Shown here: positions 1-7,062 of the stretch, one piece after another
How the letters are laid out: every line of letters starts with the position of its first letter
Numbering within the stretch: the first letter of the stretch is position 1
NCBI GenBank assembly: GCA_021811185.1
Contig: JAJZPL010000014.1
Span: 1-64,000, forward strand
DNA length: 64,000 nt
Direction: 5' to 3'
Source of the DNA: a bacterium
Lineage (GTDB): Bacteria > Elusimicrobiota > Elusimicrobia > Elusimicrobiales > UBA9959
Position numbers and translations under genes: made by a program
The notes under the pieces: generated by a model
Database searches by the model: none
The model's input: the letters and a program-made list of their open reading frames with translations, nothing else
What the model was told of the DNA's origin: nothing

Positions 1-257
1 GCCGCACGCGGCGGGAGGCCGACGGCCTGGCCATGAGCTCGCGGAACCTGCTGCTGGAGCCGGAACACCGGCGGCTGGCCCCGGCCCTGTACCGGGAGCT
101 CACTTCCCCGGCGCGGCCCGAAGTGATAAAAAGGAAACTCGCGGCCCTCGGTTTCAAAACGGAATACGTGGAAGAACGCTGGGGGCGCAGGTTCGCCGCG
201 GCCAGGCTCGGCAAAGTGAGGCTGATCGACAATGTCAAGGCTATGCCGGTGCCGTAA
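1..257 (+). CDS. panC: Pantothenate synthetase, C-terminal end (5' truncated by window edge)
   Basis: The gene enters from the left edge; the reading frame is open from base 3. The first residues read RREADGLAMSSRN, which matches the conserved READGLAMSSRN segment of pantoate--beta-alanine ligase, the cytosolic ATP-dependent enzyme joining pantoate to beta-alanine. Only about 85 residues are visible, so the ATG at 33 is internal and not a start. The rest ends with the short C-terminal domain (RLGKVRLIDNVKAMPVP). It lies 8 nt ahead of coaC and heads a run of pantothenate/CoA genes that also includes panD, the supplier of its beta-alanine substrate. The identification rests on a short but diagnostic motif and on the neighbours. 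Confidence 0.9.
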   Translation, partial: RTRREADGLAMSSRNLLLEPEHRRLAPALYRELTSPARPEVIKRKLAALGFKTEYVEERWGRRFAAARLGKVRLIDNVKAMPVP

Positions 258-265
258 CAAGAGCT

Positions 266-820
266 ATGCTCATTAAACGGCCCCGCTTTAAAAAGAATAT
301 CCTGTTCCAGCTGACCGGCTCCATCGCCTGCTACAAAGCGTGCAACGTGATCTCGAAACTCGTGCAGGAAGGTTATGAGGTTAAGACGGCCTGCACGGAG
401 AACGCGCTGAAGTTCATAGGCAAGTCCACGCTGGAGGGGCTCACCCGCCACGCCGTGTACGTGGACACCTTCGAGGACCGCTCCGCGCTGGAACATATAG
501 AGCTGACCAAGTGGATGGACCTGGCCATCCTCTGCCCGGCTACCGCCAACATAATAAATAAACTTGCCGCCGGCATCGGCGACGATTATATCTCCACCGT
601 GTTCCTGGCCTGCGACTTCTCCAAACCTTACCTGATAGCGCCGGCCATGAACCGGCACATGTGGGCGCACCCGGCCACCAGGCGCTCGGTAGGCATACTG
701 CGGGAATGGGGCGTGAAGGTGCTGGGCACGGGCACCGGCTACCAGGCCTGCGGCGACAAGGGCGCCGGCCGCCTGCTGGAACCCGAAGCCATCTATAAGG
801 AAATAAAAAAGAACTTATGA
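266..820 (+). CDS. coaC: Phosphopantothenoylcysteine decarboxylase (stand-alone CoaC)
   Basis: This 184-residue HFCD-family flavoprotein decarboxylates 4'-phosphopantothenoylcysteine to phosphopantetheine using FMN. The N-terminal GSIACYKA segment is the flavin-binding start. His77 (HIEL) matches the active-site histidine, PAMNRHMW (from about 126) is the substrate-binding motif, and ACGDKGAGR carries the catalytic Cys162. In most bacteria this domain is fused to CoaB; here it stands alone and the synthetase follows as a separate gene. The stop overlaps the coaB start as ATGA, implying translational coupling. The ribosome-binding site in front of ATG 266 is weak, so translation may depend on the upstream panC. 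Confidence 0.93.
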   Translation: MLIKRPRFKKNILFQLTGSIACYKACNVISKLVQEGYEVKTACTENALKFIGKSTLEGLTRHAVYVDTFEDRSALEHIELTKWMDLAILCPATANIINKLAAGIGDDYISTVFLACDFSKPYLIAPAMNRHMWAHPATRRSVGILREWGVKVLGTGTGYQACGDKGAGRLLEPEAIYKEIKKNL

Positions 821-1497
821 AAGTATTGCTGACCCTGGGCGGCACGCGCGAGAACATCGACGCCGCGCGCTTTATCACCAACCTGAGCACCGGGCGGACG
901 GGCCGCGCAATAGCGGAGCGGCTGGGCGCGCGCGGGTGCGAGGCGGTCTGCCTTTGCGCCGCCGGCGCCGTAAAGCCGTCAGGTAAAAATATCAGCGTAC
1001 TGGAATTCACGAGTTTTAAGGACCTGGACCTCGGGCTTAAAAAACTTCTGAAAGCCGGACCGTTCGACGCCGTCATCCACCTGGCGGCGGTCAGCGATTA
1101 TTCCCCCTCCCTTATAGAGACCGGCGGCAAAACGTTCAGGCCGGGCGCCGCGGCCAAGCTGGATTCGGCCGCGCCGGTAATGACGCTGACGCTTAGGAAG
1201 AACTTTAAGATCCTGGACCGGATAAAAAGCTACGCGGCCGCCGGCGGGCAGCCGGAGCCGCTGCTGATAGGCTTTAAACTGACCGCGGGGGCCGCCAAGG
1301 CCCGCGTCGCCGAAAAAGTCCGCGCTCTGTCCGCGGCGGACCTGGTGGCGCACAATGACCTTTCTGAAATTAAAAAGAAGCACGTCTTCCATCTCTACCG
1401 GGGCGGCGTAAAGCTAGCGGACCTCGGCGGGGCGGAAAAACTGGCGGACTATCTGTATGCGGAAATAAAGAACAGGACGGAGGCATTATGCTGTTAG
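817..1497 (+). CDS. coaB: Phosphopantothenate--cysteine ligase (stand-alone CoaB)
   Basis: This 226-residue protein is the nucleotide-dependent ligase that joins cysteine to 4'-phosphopantothenate. Visible family motifs are LTLGGTRENIDAARFITN at the N-terminus (the GGTxExID..R.I.N signature), STGRTG, AAVSDY near residue 90, GFKLTA and the late DLVAHNDL segment, equivalent to the VaNd region of the family. Its start overlaps the coaC stop by 4 nt, and its end overlaps the coaX start by 10 nt. It is shorter than eukaryotic ligases and corresponds to the C-terminal half of fused CoaBC proteins. Confidence 0.93.
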   Translation: MKVLLTLGGTRENIDAARFITNLSTGRTGRAIAERLGARGCEAVCLCAAGAVKPSGKNISVLEFTSFKDLDLGLKKLLKAGPFDAVIHLAAVSDYSPSLIETGGKTFRPGAAAKLDSAAPVMTLTLRKNFKILDRIKSYAAAGGQPEPLLIGFKLTAGAAKARVAEKVRALSAADLVAHNDLSEIKKKHVFHLYRGGVKLADLGGAEKLADYLYAEIKNRTEALCC

Positions 1498-2273
1498 CTA
1501 TCGACGCGGGCAATACCCAGATCTACGGCGGCGTGTTCAAAGAGGACAAGCTGCTGGCCAAGTTCAGGGCCACCTCCGGCAGCGCCACCGCCGACGAGCT
1601 CGGCACCTTCTTCAGGAGCGTGCTGCGCGAGAACGGCATAGACCCCAAGGAAATCACCGAGGTGGCCATCTGCTCGGTGGTGCCGGAGCTCATCTACCCG
1701 CTGCACCAGGCCTCGGTGAAGTACTTCGGCCAGGAACCCTTCCTGCTGCAGGGCGGCATCAAGACCGGCCTCAACATCAAGTACAAGAACCCGCAGGAAG
1801 TAGGCGCCGACCGCATCGCCAACGCCATAGCGGCGTCCGGCATGTTTCCGGAGAAGGACCTGGTGATAGTGGACCTGGGCACCGCTACCACGTTCTGCGC
1901 GGTCTCGAAGAAAAAAGAATACCTGGGCGGCGTGATCATCCCGGGCCTGCGCATCTCCATGGAAGCGCTGGCCTCGCGGACCGCCAAGCTCCCGCGGGTG
2001 GAAATAGCCAGACCGTCGGAACTGGTGGGCAAGACCACGGTGGACTCCATCCAGTCCGGCCTGTACTATTCCCACCTGCTGGCCATAAAGGGGATAACCG
2101 ACAAAATAAAGAGCGACTACTTTTCGGAGGAGGCCCTGGTGATAGGCACCGGCGGCTTCTCCAAGCTGTTCGAGGACGCGGGGCTGTTCGACCGGGTGAT
2201 CCCGGACCTGGTGCTGCTGGGCATAGCCGCGGCGGTACAGCTGAACAAGAACGGCGAAAGGAGCAAAAAATGA
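1488..2273 (+). CDS. coaX: Type III pantothenate kinase
   Basis: This 261-residue ASKHA-fold kinase phosphorylates pantothenate, the first committed step of CoA synthesis. The motifs are LAIDAGNTQIYGGVF at the N-terminus (phosphate-binding AIDxGNT), GADRIANAIAA, IVDLGTATTFCAV (the central D-G-T phosphate loop) and a C-terminal VIGTGGFSKL adenosine-binding motif. Length and motif order are standard for CoaX, which normally needs a monovalent cation and resists CoA feedback. A GGAGG ribosome-binding site lies inside the end of coaB. The stop overlaps panD as ATGA, so coaC, coaB, coaX and panD appear to form one coupled unit. Confidence 0.95.
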   Translation: MLLAIDAGNTQIYGGVFKEDKLLAKFRATSGSATADELGTFFRSVLRENGIDPKEITEVAICSVVPELIYPLHQASVKYFGQEPFLLQGGIKTGLNIKYKNPQEVGADRIANAIAASGMFPEKDLVIVDLGTATTFCAVSKKKEYLGGVIIPGLRISMEALASRTAKLPRVEIARPSELVGKTTVDSIQSGLYYSHLLAIKGITDKIKSDYFSEEALVIGTGGFSKLFEDAGLFDRVIPDLVLLGIAAAVQLNKNGERSKK

Positions 2274-2623
2274 TACGCACGCTGATGAAATCCAAGATCC
2301 ACCGCGCCAAGGTCACGCGCACGGACATAAATTACAACGGCTCCATCACGATAGACGAGGAGCTCTGCCGCCGGGCCGACCTGCTGGAGCACGAGAAAGT
2401 GGACATCTACAACGTTAACAGCGGCGCCAGGTTCTCCACCTACGTGCTGTACGGCGGCAAGGGCGTGATAGGCGTGAACGGCGCGGCCGCGCGGCTGGTG
2501 CAGAAGGACGACCTGGTGATAATCGTCTCCTACGCGCAGTACGCGCCGGAGGAATGCGAAGGCCACCAGCCGAAGGTGCTGTGCATGCAGGAAGAGCGGG
2601 TAAAAGCCGCAGCTCGCGCGTAA
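2270..2623 (+). CDS. panD: Aspartate 1-decarboxylase proenzyme
   Basis: This 117-residue pyruvoyl enzyme makes beta-alanine from aspartate, the second substrate of PanC. The self-cleavage site is visible as YNGSITID with Gly24-Ser25; the serine becomes the pyruvoyl group. Lys9 (MKSKIHRAKVT) is the conserved substrate-binding lysine, and GARFSTYV, NGAAARL and the VIIVSYA strand are typical of the family. No PanM/PanZ-type maturation factor is visible nearby. It ends the CoA gene run; no clear terminator follows before the next gene at 2660. Confidence 0.95.
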   Translation: MIRTLMKSKIHRAKVTRTDINYNGSITIDEELCRRADLLEHEKVDIYNVNSGARFSTYVLYGGKGVIGVNGAAARLVQKDDLVIIVSYAQYAPEECEGHQPKVLCMQEERVKAAARA

Positions 2624-2646
2624 AGAGTTCCAGCCGGGACATTTTG

Positions 2647-2652
2647 TATTAT
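2647..2652 (+). promoter_or_regulatory. -10 box placing the next gene as leaderless
   Basis: TATTAT preceded by TTG sits 7 nt before ATG 2660, and no Shine-Dalgarno sequence lies between. A transcript starting at the usual distance would begin at or next to the A of the start codon. No good -35 is seen. Confidence 0.5.
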
Positions 2653-2659
2653 CTGTAAT

Positions 2660-3373
2660 ATGGCCGACCCGATAGAGACAAAGAAACCGGAAGCTGGGAC
2701 CTTCGAGCTCTACGCCCCCGTGCGCAACACCATCAACAAAGCGCTGTGCGTGGTGGTCAAGGTGGCCGGGGACAACGTGACCGTGCAGCCGCTCGCCGGG
2801 GACCGCGTAACTTTCCGCGCCCAGTACCTGGCCCCGGCCAGCGAGGCCGAGACCGCCGCGCTGCGGGACCTCATAACGCGCCTGAAGCTGGACGAAGAGA
2901 ACCGCGGGAAGGCTAAATACCTTAAAGTCGACCCGGCCCTGATCCGCGCCGAGTTCGACAAGTTCGTGCGCCACATCGCCGTGCGCTACCCCAAGTCGGC
3001 CGAGACTTTCACGCAGTTCTGGGGCGAACTGATGGCCGCCGCCGGGGACCTCCCCGGCCAGACCTGGGAGATGCGCCCCAACACCTCCAAGAACCCCGGG
3101 CCGGTGCTCAAGCTGTTCAACCCCGCTTCGCAGAAATGGGTGTACTGCCTTTCGCTCTTGGCCGGCTGGGGCCTGCGCATGGAGATCAAGAAAGAATTCC
3201 TGCCGCCCGGTTACGAGAATATTTTCCCTATAGACCACGCCATGTTCGGCGCGGGCCGGGCGGTGGAGATAGTGTACCGCGACTTCACCCCCGAAAAGCG
3301 CGCCCCTTACGCCGAGTGCGTAAAGAAGATCTACGCCTCCGTAAGCCTCCCCGGCACGCCCCCCGCCAAATAA
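2660..3373 (+). CDS. Hypothetical cytosolic protein (237 aa)
   Basis: I do not recognise a family. It has no signal peptide or membrane segment. The N-terminal 60 residues (APVRNTINKALCVVVKVAGDNVTV...) look like a small beta-rich module. The middle (about 85-150) is predicted helical and charged, with a WGELMAAAG stretch, and the C-terminal third is mixed. A -10 box only 7 nt upstream and the lack of a ribosome-binding site suggest a leaderless message, separate from the CoA genes. Coding is supported by length, GC-rich codon use like its neighbours, and the absence of a competing frame. Confidence 0.75.
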   Translation: MADPIETKKPEAGTFELYAPVRNTINKALCVVVKVAGDNVTVQPLAGDRVTFRAQYLAPASEAETAALRDLITRLKLDEENRGKAKYLKVDPALIRAEFDKFVRHIAVRYPKSAETFTQFWGELMAAAGDLPGQTWEMRPNTSKNPGPVLKLFNPASQKWVYCLSLLAGWGLRMEIKKEFLPPGYENIFPIDHAMFGAGRAVEIVYRDFTPEKRAPYAECVKKIYASVSLPGTPPAK

Positions 3374-3405
3374 ACCTTTCCCCAAAGGCCCAGGCCCGGG
3401 CAGGC

Positions 3406-3411
3406 TATAAT
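3406..3411 (+). promoter_or_regulatory. Candidate -10 box upstream of the His/Gly/Asn-rich secreted protein gene
   Basis: A perfect TATAAT lies about 100 nt before ATG 3512. The -35 region is poor, so this is a weak prediction. Confidence 0.35.
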
Positions 3412-3511
3412 ACGCCGCCTCTCTGGGCCCCTAGCCTCTATTTGGTTCCGGCTTCTTTTACCTAGAATATCTCCAAGGCGCTGAAGTGGGGCGCGACAAA
3501 CTGGAGGGTTC

Positions 3512-4606
3512 ATGAAAAGATCAGGATTATTCGCGGTTGCCTTTTTCCTCGCACTTTCATCCGGCGCCTTCGCGGCGGACACTTTCGACCAGAACATCAG
3601 CGACATCCTCGAAACCGTAGAGACCCTTAAGGCTCCTCCCCAGGGCGGGCACGACAACCATGGCGGCGCACAGCATCCCGGCGGCGACCACGGCGGGTTT
3701 CAGCCCGGCGGCGAGCACGGCGGCCATAACGTGCCCCAGCCCCCCATGCCTCATCCCCAGCCGGTGAACCCCGGCAACCACGGCGGCAATGACAATAACC
3801 ACAACCAGCCCCAGCCCGGCAACCACGGCGGCTTCCCCGGCAACAACGACTGGAACAACAATCACGGCGGCTTCCCCGGCAACGACCACCACAACGTGCC
3901 CCAGCCCTGGAACCCCGGCCCCGGCCACAACGATTGGGATCACCAGCATCCCGTTCCCTACCATGGCCCGACCTTCGAATGCACGGACTTCACCTTCAAG
4001 GCCGACACCCCCAATCCGTTCAGCGGCAAGATCTACTTCTACGACTACCAGGGCCAGATCCACGACCAGAAGTTCACCCTCAACATCGGGGCCCGCGACA
4101 TGAAGCCGTGGGAAAGCGAGATCATCACGGTCTGCGACGGCGGCGTAACGCAGGACAAGACGCTTTTCAACTACTCCGTAAGCCGGAAGGACACCAGCGG
4201 TTTCGGCTCGTTCTTCACCGGCACGAAGTCTTATGAATATACGCTGGTCCCGACCGGCCGCAAAGCGGTTACCCCGGACGGCCAGGGCCTCGACATGGTG
4301 TTCGGCGGGACTACCCCCAACAACACGGTGGCCATCACCATCGCGGACAAATGGGCTTCCTTCTACCAGGGCCAGCAGGTGACCTTAGACCTGAAGATCA
4401 TGCGCCTGCCGAAAGACGTGCAGAACCTGCCCCCGCAGGAGCTGCTCAACGTCCTCAAGGAGACCACCATCTCCGTCACCTACCCGGTCAGCAGCCAGTA
4501 CCAGATCCAGCTCTTCGACCAGACGCTGCCCGGTACTTACATGGTGACCGTCAATTACGTGCGCGGCGGGGCCAGCCTGTCGCAGATGTTCACCTTCGCA
4601 ATATAA
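3512..4606 (+). CDS. Secreted protein with a His/Gly/Asn/Pro-rich region and C-terminal beta domain
   Basis: The ATG at 3512 has a GGAGG ribosome-binding site. Residues 1-22 form a clear signal peptide (LFAVAFFLALSSGAFAA). Residues about 45-145 are low-complexity and rich in His, Gly, Asn, Pro and Gln, built from irregular repeats such as NHGGFPGN. From about 150 to the end is a regular domain with alternating hydrophobic residues, probably a beta-sandwich, starting at FECTDFTFKADTPNPFSGKIYF. The histidine density suggests metal binding or an extracellular linker, but this is inference. No family was recognised. A strong terminator follows. Confidence 0.8.
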   Translation: MKRSGLFAVAFFLALSSGAFAADTFDQNISDILETVETLKAPPQGGHDNHGGAQHPGGDHGGFQPGGEHGGHNVPQPPMPHPQPVNPGNHGGNDNNHNQPQPGNHGGFPGNNDWNNNHGGFPGNDHHNVPQPWNPGPGHNDWDHQHPVPYHGPTFECTDFTFKADTPNPFSGKIYFYDYQGQIHDQKFTLNIGARDMKPWESEIITVCDGGVTQDKTLFNYSVSRKDTSGFGSFFTGTKSYEYTLVPTGRKAVTPDGQGLDMVFGGTTPNNTVAITIADKWASFYQGQQVTLDLKIMRLPKDVQNLPPQELLNVLKETTISVTYPVSSQYQIQLFDQTLPGTYMVTVNYVRGGASLSQMFTFAI

Positions 4607-4621
4607 GTTCTACGGCAGGAG

Positions 4622-4654
4622 CGGCGGCGGCTTTACAGGCCGCCGCCGTTTTTT
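4622..4654 (+). terminator. Rho-independent terminator after the 3512-4606 gene
   Basis: A perfect 10-bp GC-only stem (4622-4631 with 4639-4648), a 7-nt loop and then six T residues (4649-4654). Confidence 0.92.
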
Positions 4655-4664
4655 ATTCCCGGCC

Positions 4665-4692
4665 TTGACAACAAAACTCCATGTTGTAGACT
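4665..4692 (+). promoter_or_regulatory. Sigma-70-type promoter for the caspase-fold-like secreted protein gene
   Basis: A consensus -35 TTGACA at 4665-4670 is followed after 16 nt by TAGACT at 4687-4692. TATAAG at 4692-4697 is an alternative -10 but at a poor distance. The promoter sits directly behind the previous terminator, so the genes are separate units. Initiation near 4699 would leave a leader of about 16 nt. Confidence 0.6.
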
Positions 4693-4714
4693 ATAAGTGC
4701 GCTGCGCTTATATT

Positions 4715-6118
4715 ATGAAAACCATGCGTTTTATTTTGATTTCCCTCGCGCTGGCCCTGCCGGGCGCGGCGGCGCACGCCTTGGCGGCCATACCCTGGGG
4801 CGCCCCGGAATATTCCTCCGAATTCAAATACCTGCGGGAGAAGGGAACATACAACCCGGAAACCTGGGCGGCCTTAATGCCCGAACTCCAGGCGCGGGCG
4901 CTGTTCGAAGCCGGTCAGCCCGCCGCTGAAAGAGCCAAAGAGATAAACGCCTATTATTCGGAAGCCATGAAGAAATGGGACAGCGCGCAGCTGCGGGCCT
5001 ACTTAAAAAAGACGAAAGCCGCCGACATAAAGGCCGTAAGGACCTGGCTGGGAAAAGAAAAAGCCGACACCCTGGTCTCAAAACTTACCCTTACACGCGA
5101 CAGCATGAAAAAGGCCGCCGCGGGCCTCACGGACTCGGACGCGCTGGCGCTCAAACCCTATCTGCTGCCGCAGGCCATAGTTGAACTCCGCTCGGCTGGT
5201 TCGGCTGCCGCCTCGCTGCGCGAGCAGGCCGCAGCCAAGGCCAGGCCCGGCAGCGCTTCCTCCGCCGCCCTGGACAAGTTCACCGCGGCCGGCCCCTCCG
5301 CCCTGAACGCGGACAGTTTCTCCAGGCTTTACGATAACATGAACGCCTCCGGGAAAGCCCCGGTGGCGGCAGGCGGGGCGCGCTACGCCGCCGTGAGCGC
5401 GCCGCGGGGCGGCATAGTCTATACCGCGCCGCAGAAGAAAGCCTCTTTCGCCATGCCCGAAGTAAAAGCCGCGCCCGCAGCCAAGGCGGCGCCGGCCGCC
5501 GCTCAAAAATCCACCAGCCTGACCTCCGACGCTTACGGCATAACCCTTTATACCGCAGGTTCCGCCCAGCCGCGGACCTTCCGCAAGGGCGCGGACGCCG
5601 CGGCGGTCATCCGCTCTCTGCCGAACGGCTCGGTAACAAAGGTGATCCTTTACGGGCACGGTTCCCCCGGCATGCAGACCGTAGGAGAAGAGGTTTACGA
5701 CGCGGATTCCACCGCGGAACTGCTTAAAGGCAAAATGGCCAAGGGCGGCGTGGTGCAGTTCGCCGGCTGCAATACCGCTTCCATAGGCGGCCCCACCTTG
5801 AACCCGGCGGTTGGCCTTTCCATGATAGCGCGGCGCCTGCTCTACTTCAGCCTGCCCTACTTCCAGGACAGGGCCGACGGCATTTCCGCCGAACAGGCCA
5901 AGCAGCAGTGGGAGAAAGGCTGGAACGCGGACCTGGCGCTGGATACCAGCCTTAAAGTTAAGGGCGCGGTGGTGTGCGGCTTCCGCACCTTCGGCCTGGT
6001 ACCCGGGCGCCTGCCCGGCGTAACGCGCCTGTTGGGCAACCAGGAAGCCACCACCCCCGGCTACGTGGCCGCCAAGAAGGCCTGCTACCAGGACGGCAGG
6101 GAGGTGCCGGTACCATGA
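4715..6118 (+). CDS. Secreted protein with a C-terminal caspase-fold-like His-Gly/Gly-Cys dyad
   Basis: ATG 4715 gives a good signal peptide (MRFILISLALALPGAAAHA); the GTG at 4697 would place extra residues in front of it and overlaps the promoter. Residues about 30-160 are helical and charged. About 230-265 is an Ala/Lys/Pro-rich linker. The last 200 residues contain KVILYGHGSPGMQT and GGVVQFAGCNTAS, an arrangement resembling the His and Cys catalytic positions of clan CD peptidases and DUF4347-like domains (strand-HG, then strand-GC about 45 residues later). Activity is inference. The stop overlaps the next small gene as ATGA. Confidence 0.75.
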   Translation: MKTMRFILISLALALPGAAAHALAAIPWGAPEYSSEFKYLREKGTYNPETWAALMPELQARALFEAGQPAAERAKEINAYYSEAMKKWDSAQLRAYLKKTKAADIKAVRTWLGKEKADTLVSKLTLTRDSMKKAAAGLTDSDALALKPYLLPQAIVELRSAGSAAASLREQAAAKARPGSASSAALDKFTAAGPSALNADSFSRLYDNMNASGKAPVAAGGARYAAVSAPRGGIVYTAPQKKASFAMPEVKAAPAAKAAPAAAQKSTSLTSDAYGITLYTAGSAQPRTFRKGADAAAVIRSLPNGSVTKVILYGHGSPGMQTVGEEVYDADSTAELLKGKMAKGGVVQFAGCNTASIGGPTLNPAVGLSMIARRLLYFSLPYFQDRADGISAEQAKQQWEKGWNADLALDTSLKVKGAVVCGFRTFGLVPGRLPGVTRLLGNQEATTPGYVAAKKACYQDGREVPVP

Positions 6119-6339
6119 CCGACCTGAACGTTCTCCTAGAAACCATCCTGCTGCTGGCCGTACCTTTCGTGCCGGTGGCCATAGGCGTAATGCTGCGCCG
6201 CAAGTTCAAGCCGGGGGCCGAACCCAGGACCGGCGCGCAGAAAGCAGGCCGCTGGGCTGGCAACATTTTACTCTGGGGCGGCATAGCCGGGATACTCTTT
6301 ATGGTTATAGTACTTCTGAACTTCAAAGGGAAGATCTGA
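6115..6339 (+). CDS. Small two-helix membrane protein (74 aa)
   Basis: The ATG overlaps the upstream stop (ATGA), which implies coupled translation with the caspase-like secreted protein. Two hydrophobic stretches are visible: LLETILLLAVPFVPVAIGVML near the N-terminus and ILLWGGIAGILFMVIVLLNF near the C-terminus. A basic loop (RRKFKPGAEPRTGAQKAGRW) lies between them. No family was recognised. A role as membrane partner of the secreted protein is suggested only by the overlap. Confidence 0.65.
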   Translation: MTDLNVLLETILLLAVPFVPVAIGVMLRRKFKPGAEPRTGAQKAGRWAGNILLWGGIAGILFMVIVLLNFKGKI

Positions 6340-6354
6340 CTCCTTTTCACCAAT

Positions 6355-7062
6355 TCACCAGACTCCCGGCACCAGGCGATAGCGCACCCGGGCGGCGTAG
6401 GCCGCGTAGCCCGGGAGATTCTTTAAAAGAAAACAGTCTTCCTTATACGTCCTTAAAAGCACGGCTGCCGTGAGAATTACGGCCGGAACAAGCCCCGCGA
6501 AAGAGCCCAGGGCCGAAGGCGTACAGCAGAACAGACAGATGGAGGCCAGATACATCGGGTGCCTGACCACGGAATACGGGCCGCCCTCAGCGGGCTTCTG
6601 CCCTGCCTGCAGCACCACGTTAGGCACGGCGAAGTCGTTATTCAGCAGCGAAAGGGTCAGCAGAACGTAGGCGAAGGCGACGCCGGCAAAACCAAAGAAG
6701 CTGGTGACATAGGAAAAACCTTCGGCGGCGGTTTCGCTTCGGGCGGAAGAGACTATTACTACCAGCGCTATGAGCGGCGTGAACACTACGGAAAAGATCT
6801 TATCCCAGGGCTCGGCAACCGGGGCTACCCGGGTGAAACGCCTGAGCAGCAGTTCGGGCGAACGCAGGCCTAGCAGGTAAACGCTGCAGAAAGCCCAGGC
6901 AGAAAAGAACAGCAGGTATAACCAGCCGGGCCCCCAGCTCAAGGTCCCGGCCGGCAAAAAAAGCAGCAGGGCCAGCATCGCCATCCCGGCCGCCATCTTA
7001 AACACTACTTGCTTAAGCAGTCCGGATATGGGTGTGCCTGCGGGCTTTTGCTGCGTTCTCAT
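6355..7062 (-). CDS. Isoprenylcysteine carboxyl methyltransferase (ICMT/PEMT)-family membrane protein
   Basis: This 235-residue integral membrane protein has about five or six hydrophobic segments. The C-terminal signature GGPYSVVRHPMYLA, followed by RTYKEDCFLLKNLPGYAAYAARVRYRLVPG, matches the SAM-binding end of ICMT/PEMT methyltransferases (RHPxY, then E...L....YxxY...RLxP). Bacterial members are poorly characterised and the substrate cannot be told from the sequence. Its start overlaps the stop of the Pif1 helicase gene by 4 nt, so the two are probably transcribed together although their functions seem unrelated. Confidence 0.85.
   Translation of the reverse strand: MRTQQKPAGTPISGLLKQVVFKMAAGMAMLALLLFLPAGTLSWGPGWLYLLFFSAWAFCSVYLLGLRSPELLLRRFTRVAPVAEPWDKIFSVVFTPLIALVVIVSSARSETAAEGFSYVTSFFGFAGVAFAYVLLTLSLLNNDFAVPNVVLQAGQKPAEGGPYSVVRHPMYLASICLFCCTPSALGSFAGLVPAVILTAAVLLRTYKEDCFLLKNLPGYAAYAARVRYRLVPGVW

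Noticed and set aside
4697..4714. GTG start six codons upstream of the caspase-like protein
   Set aside because: It overlaps the promoter -10 region and would put a Cys-containing extension before a good signal peptide.
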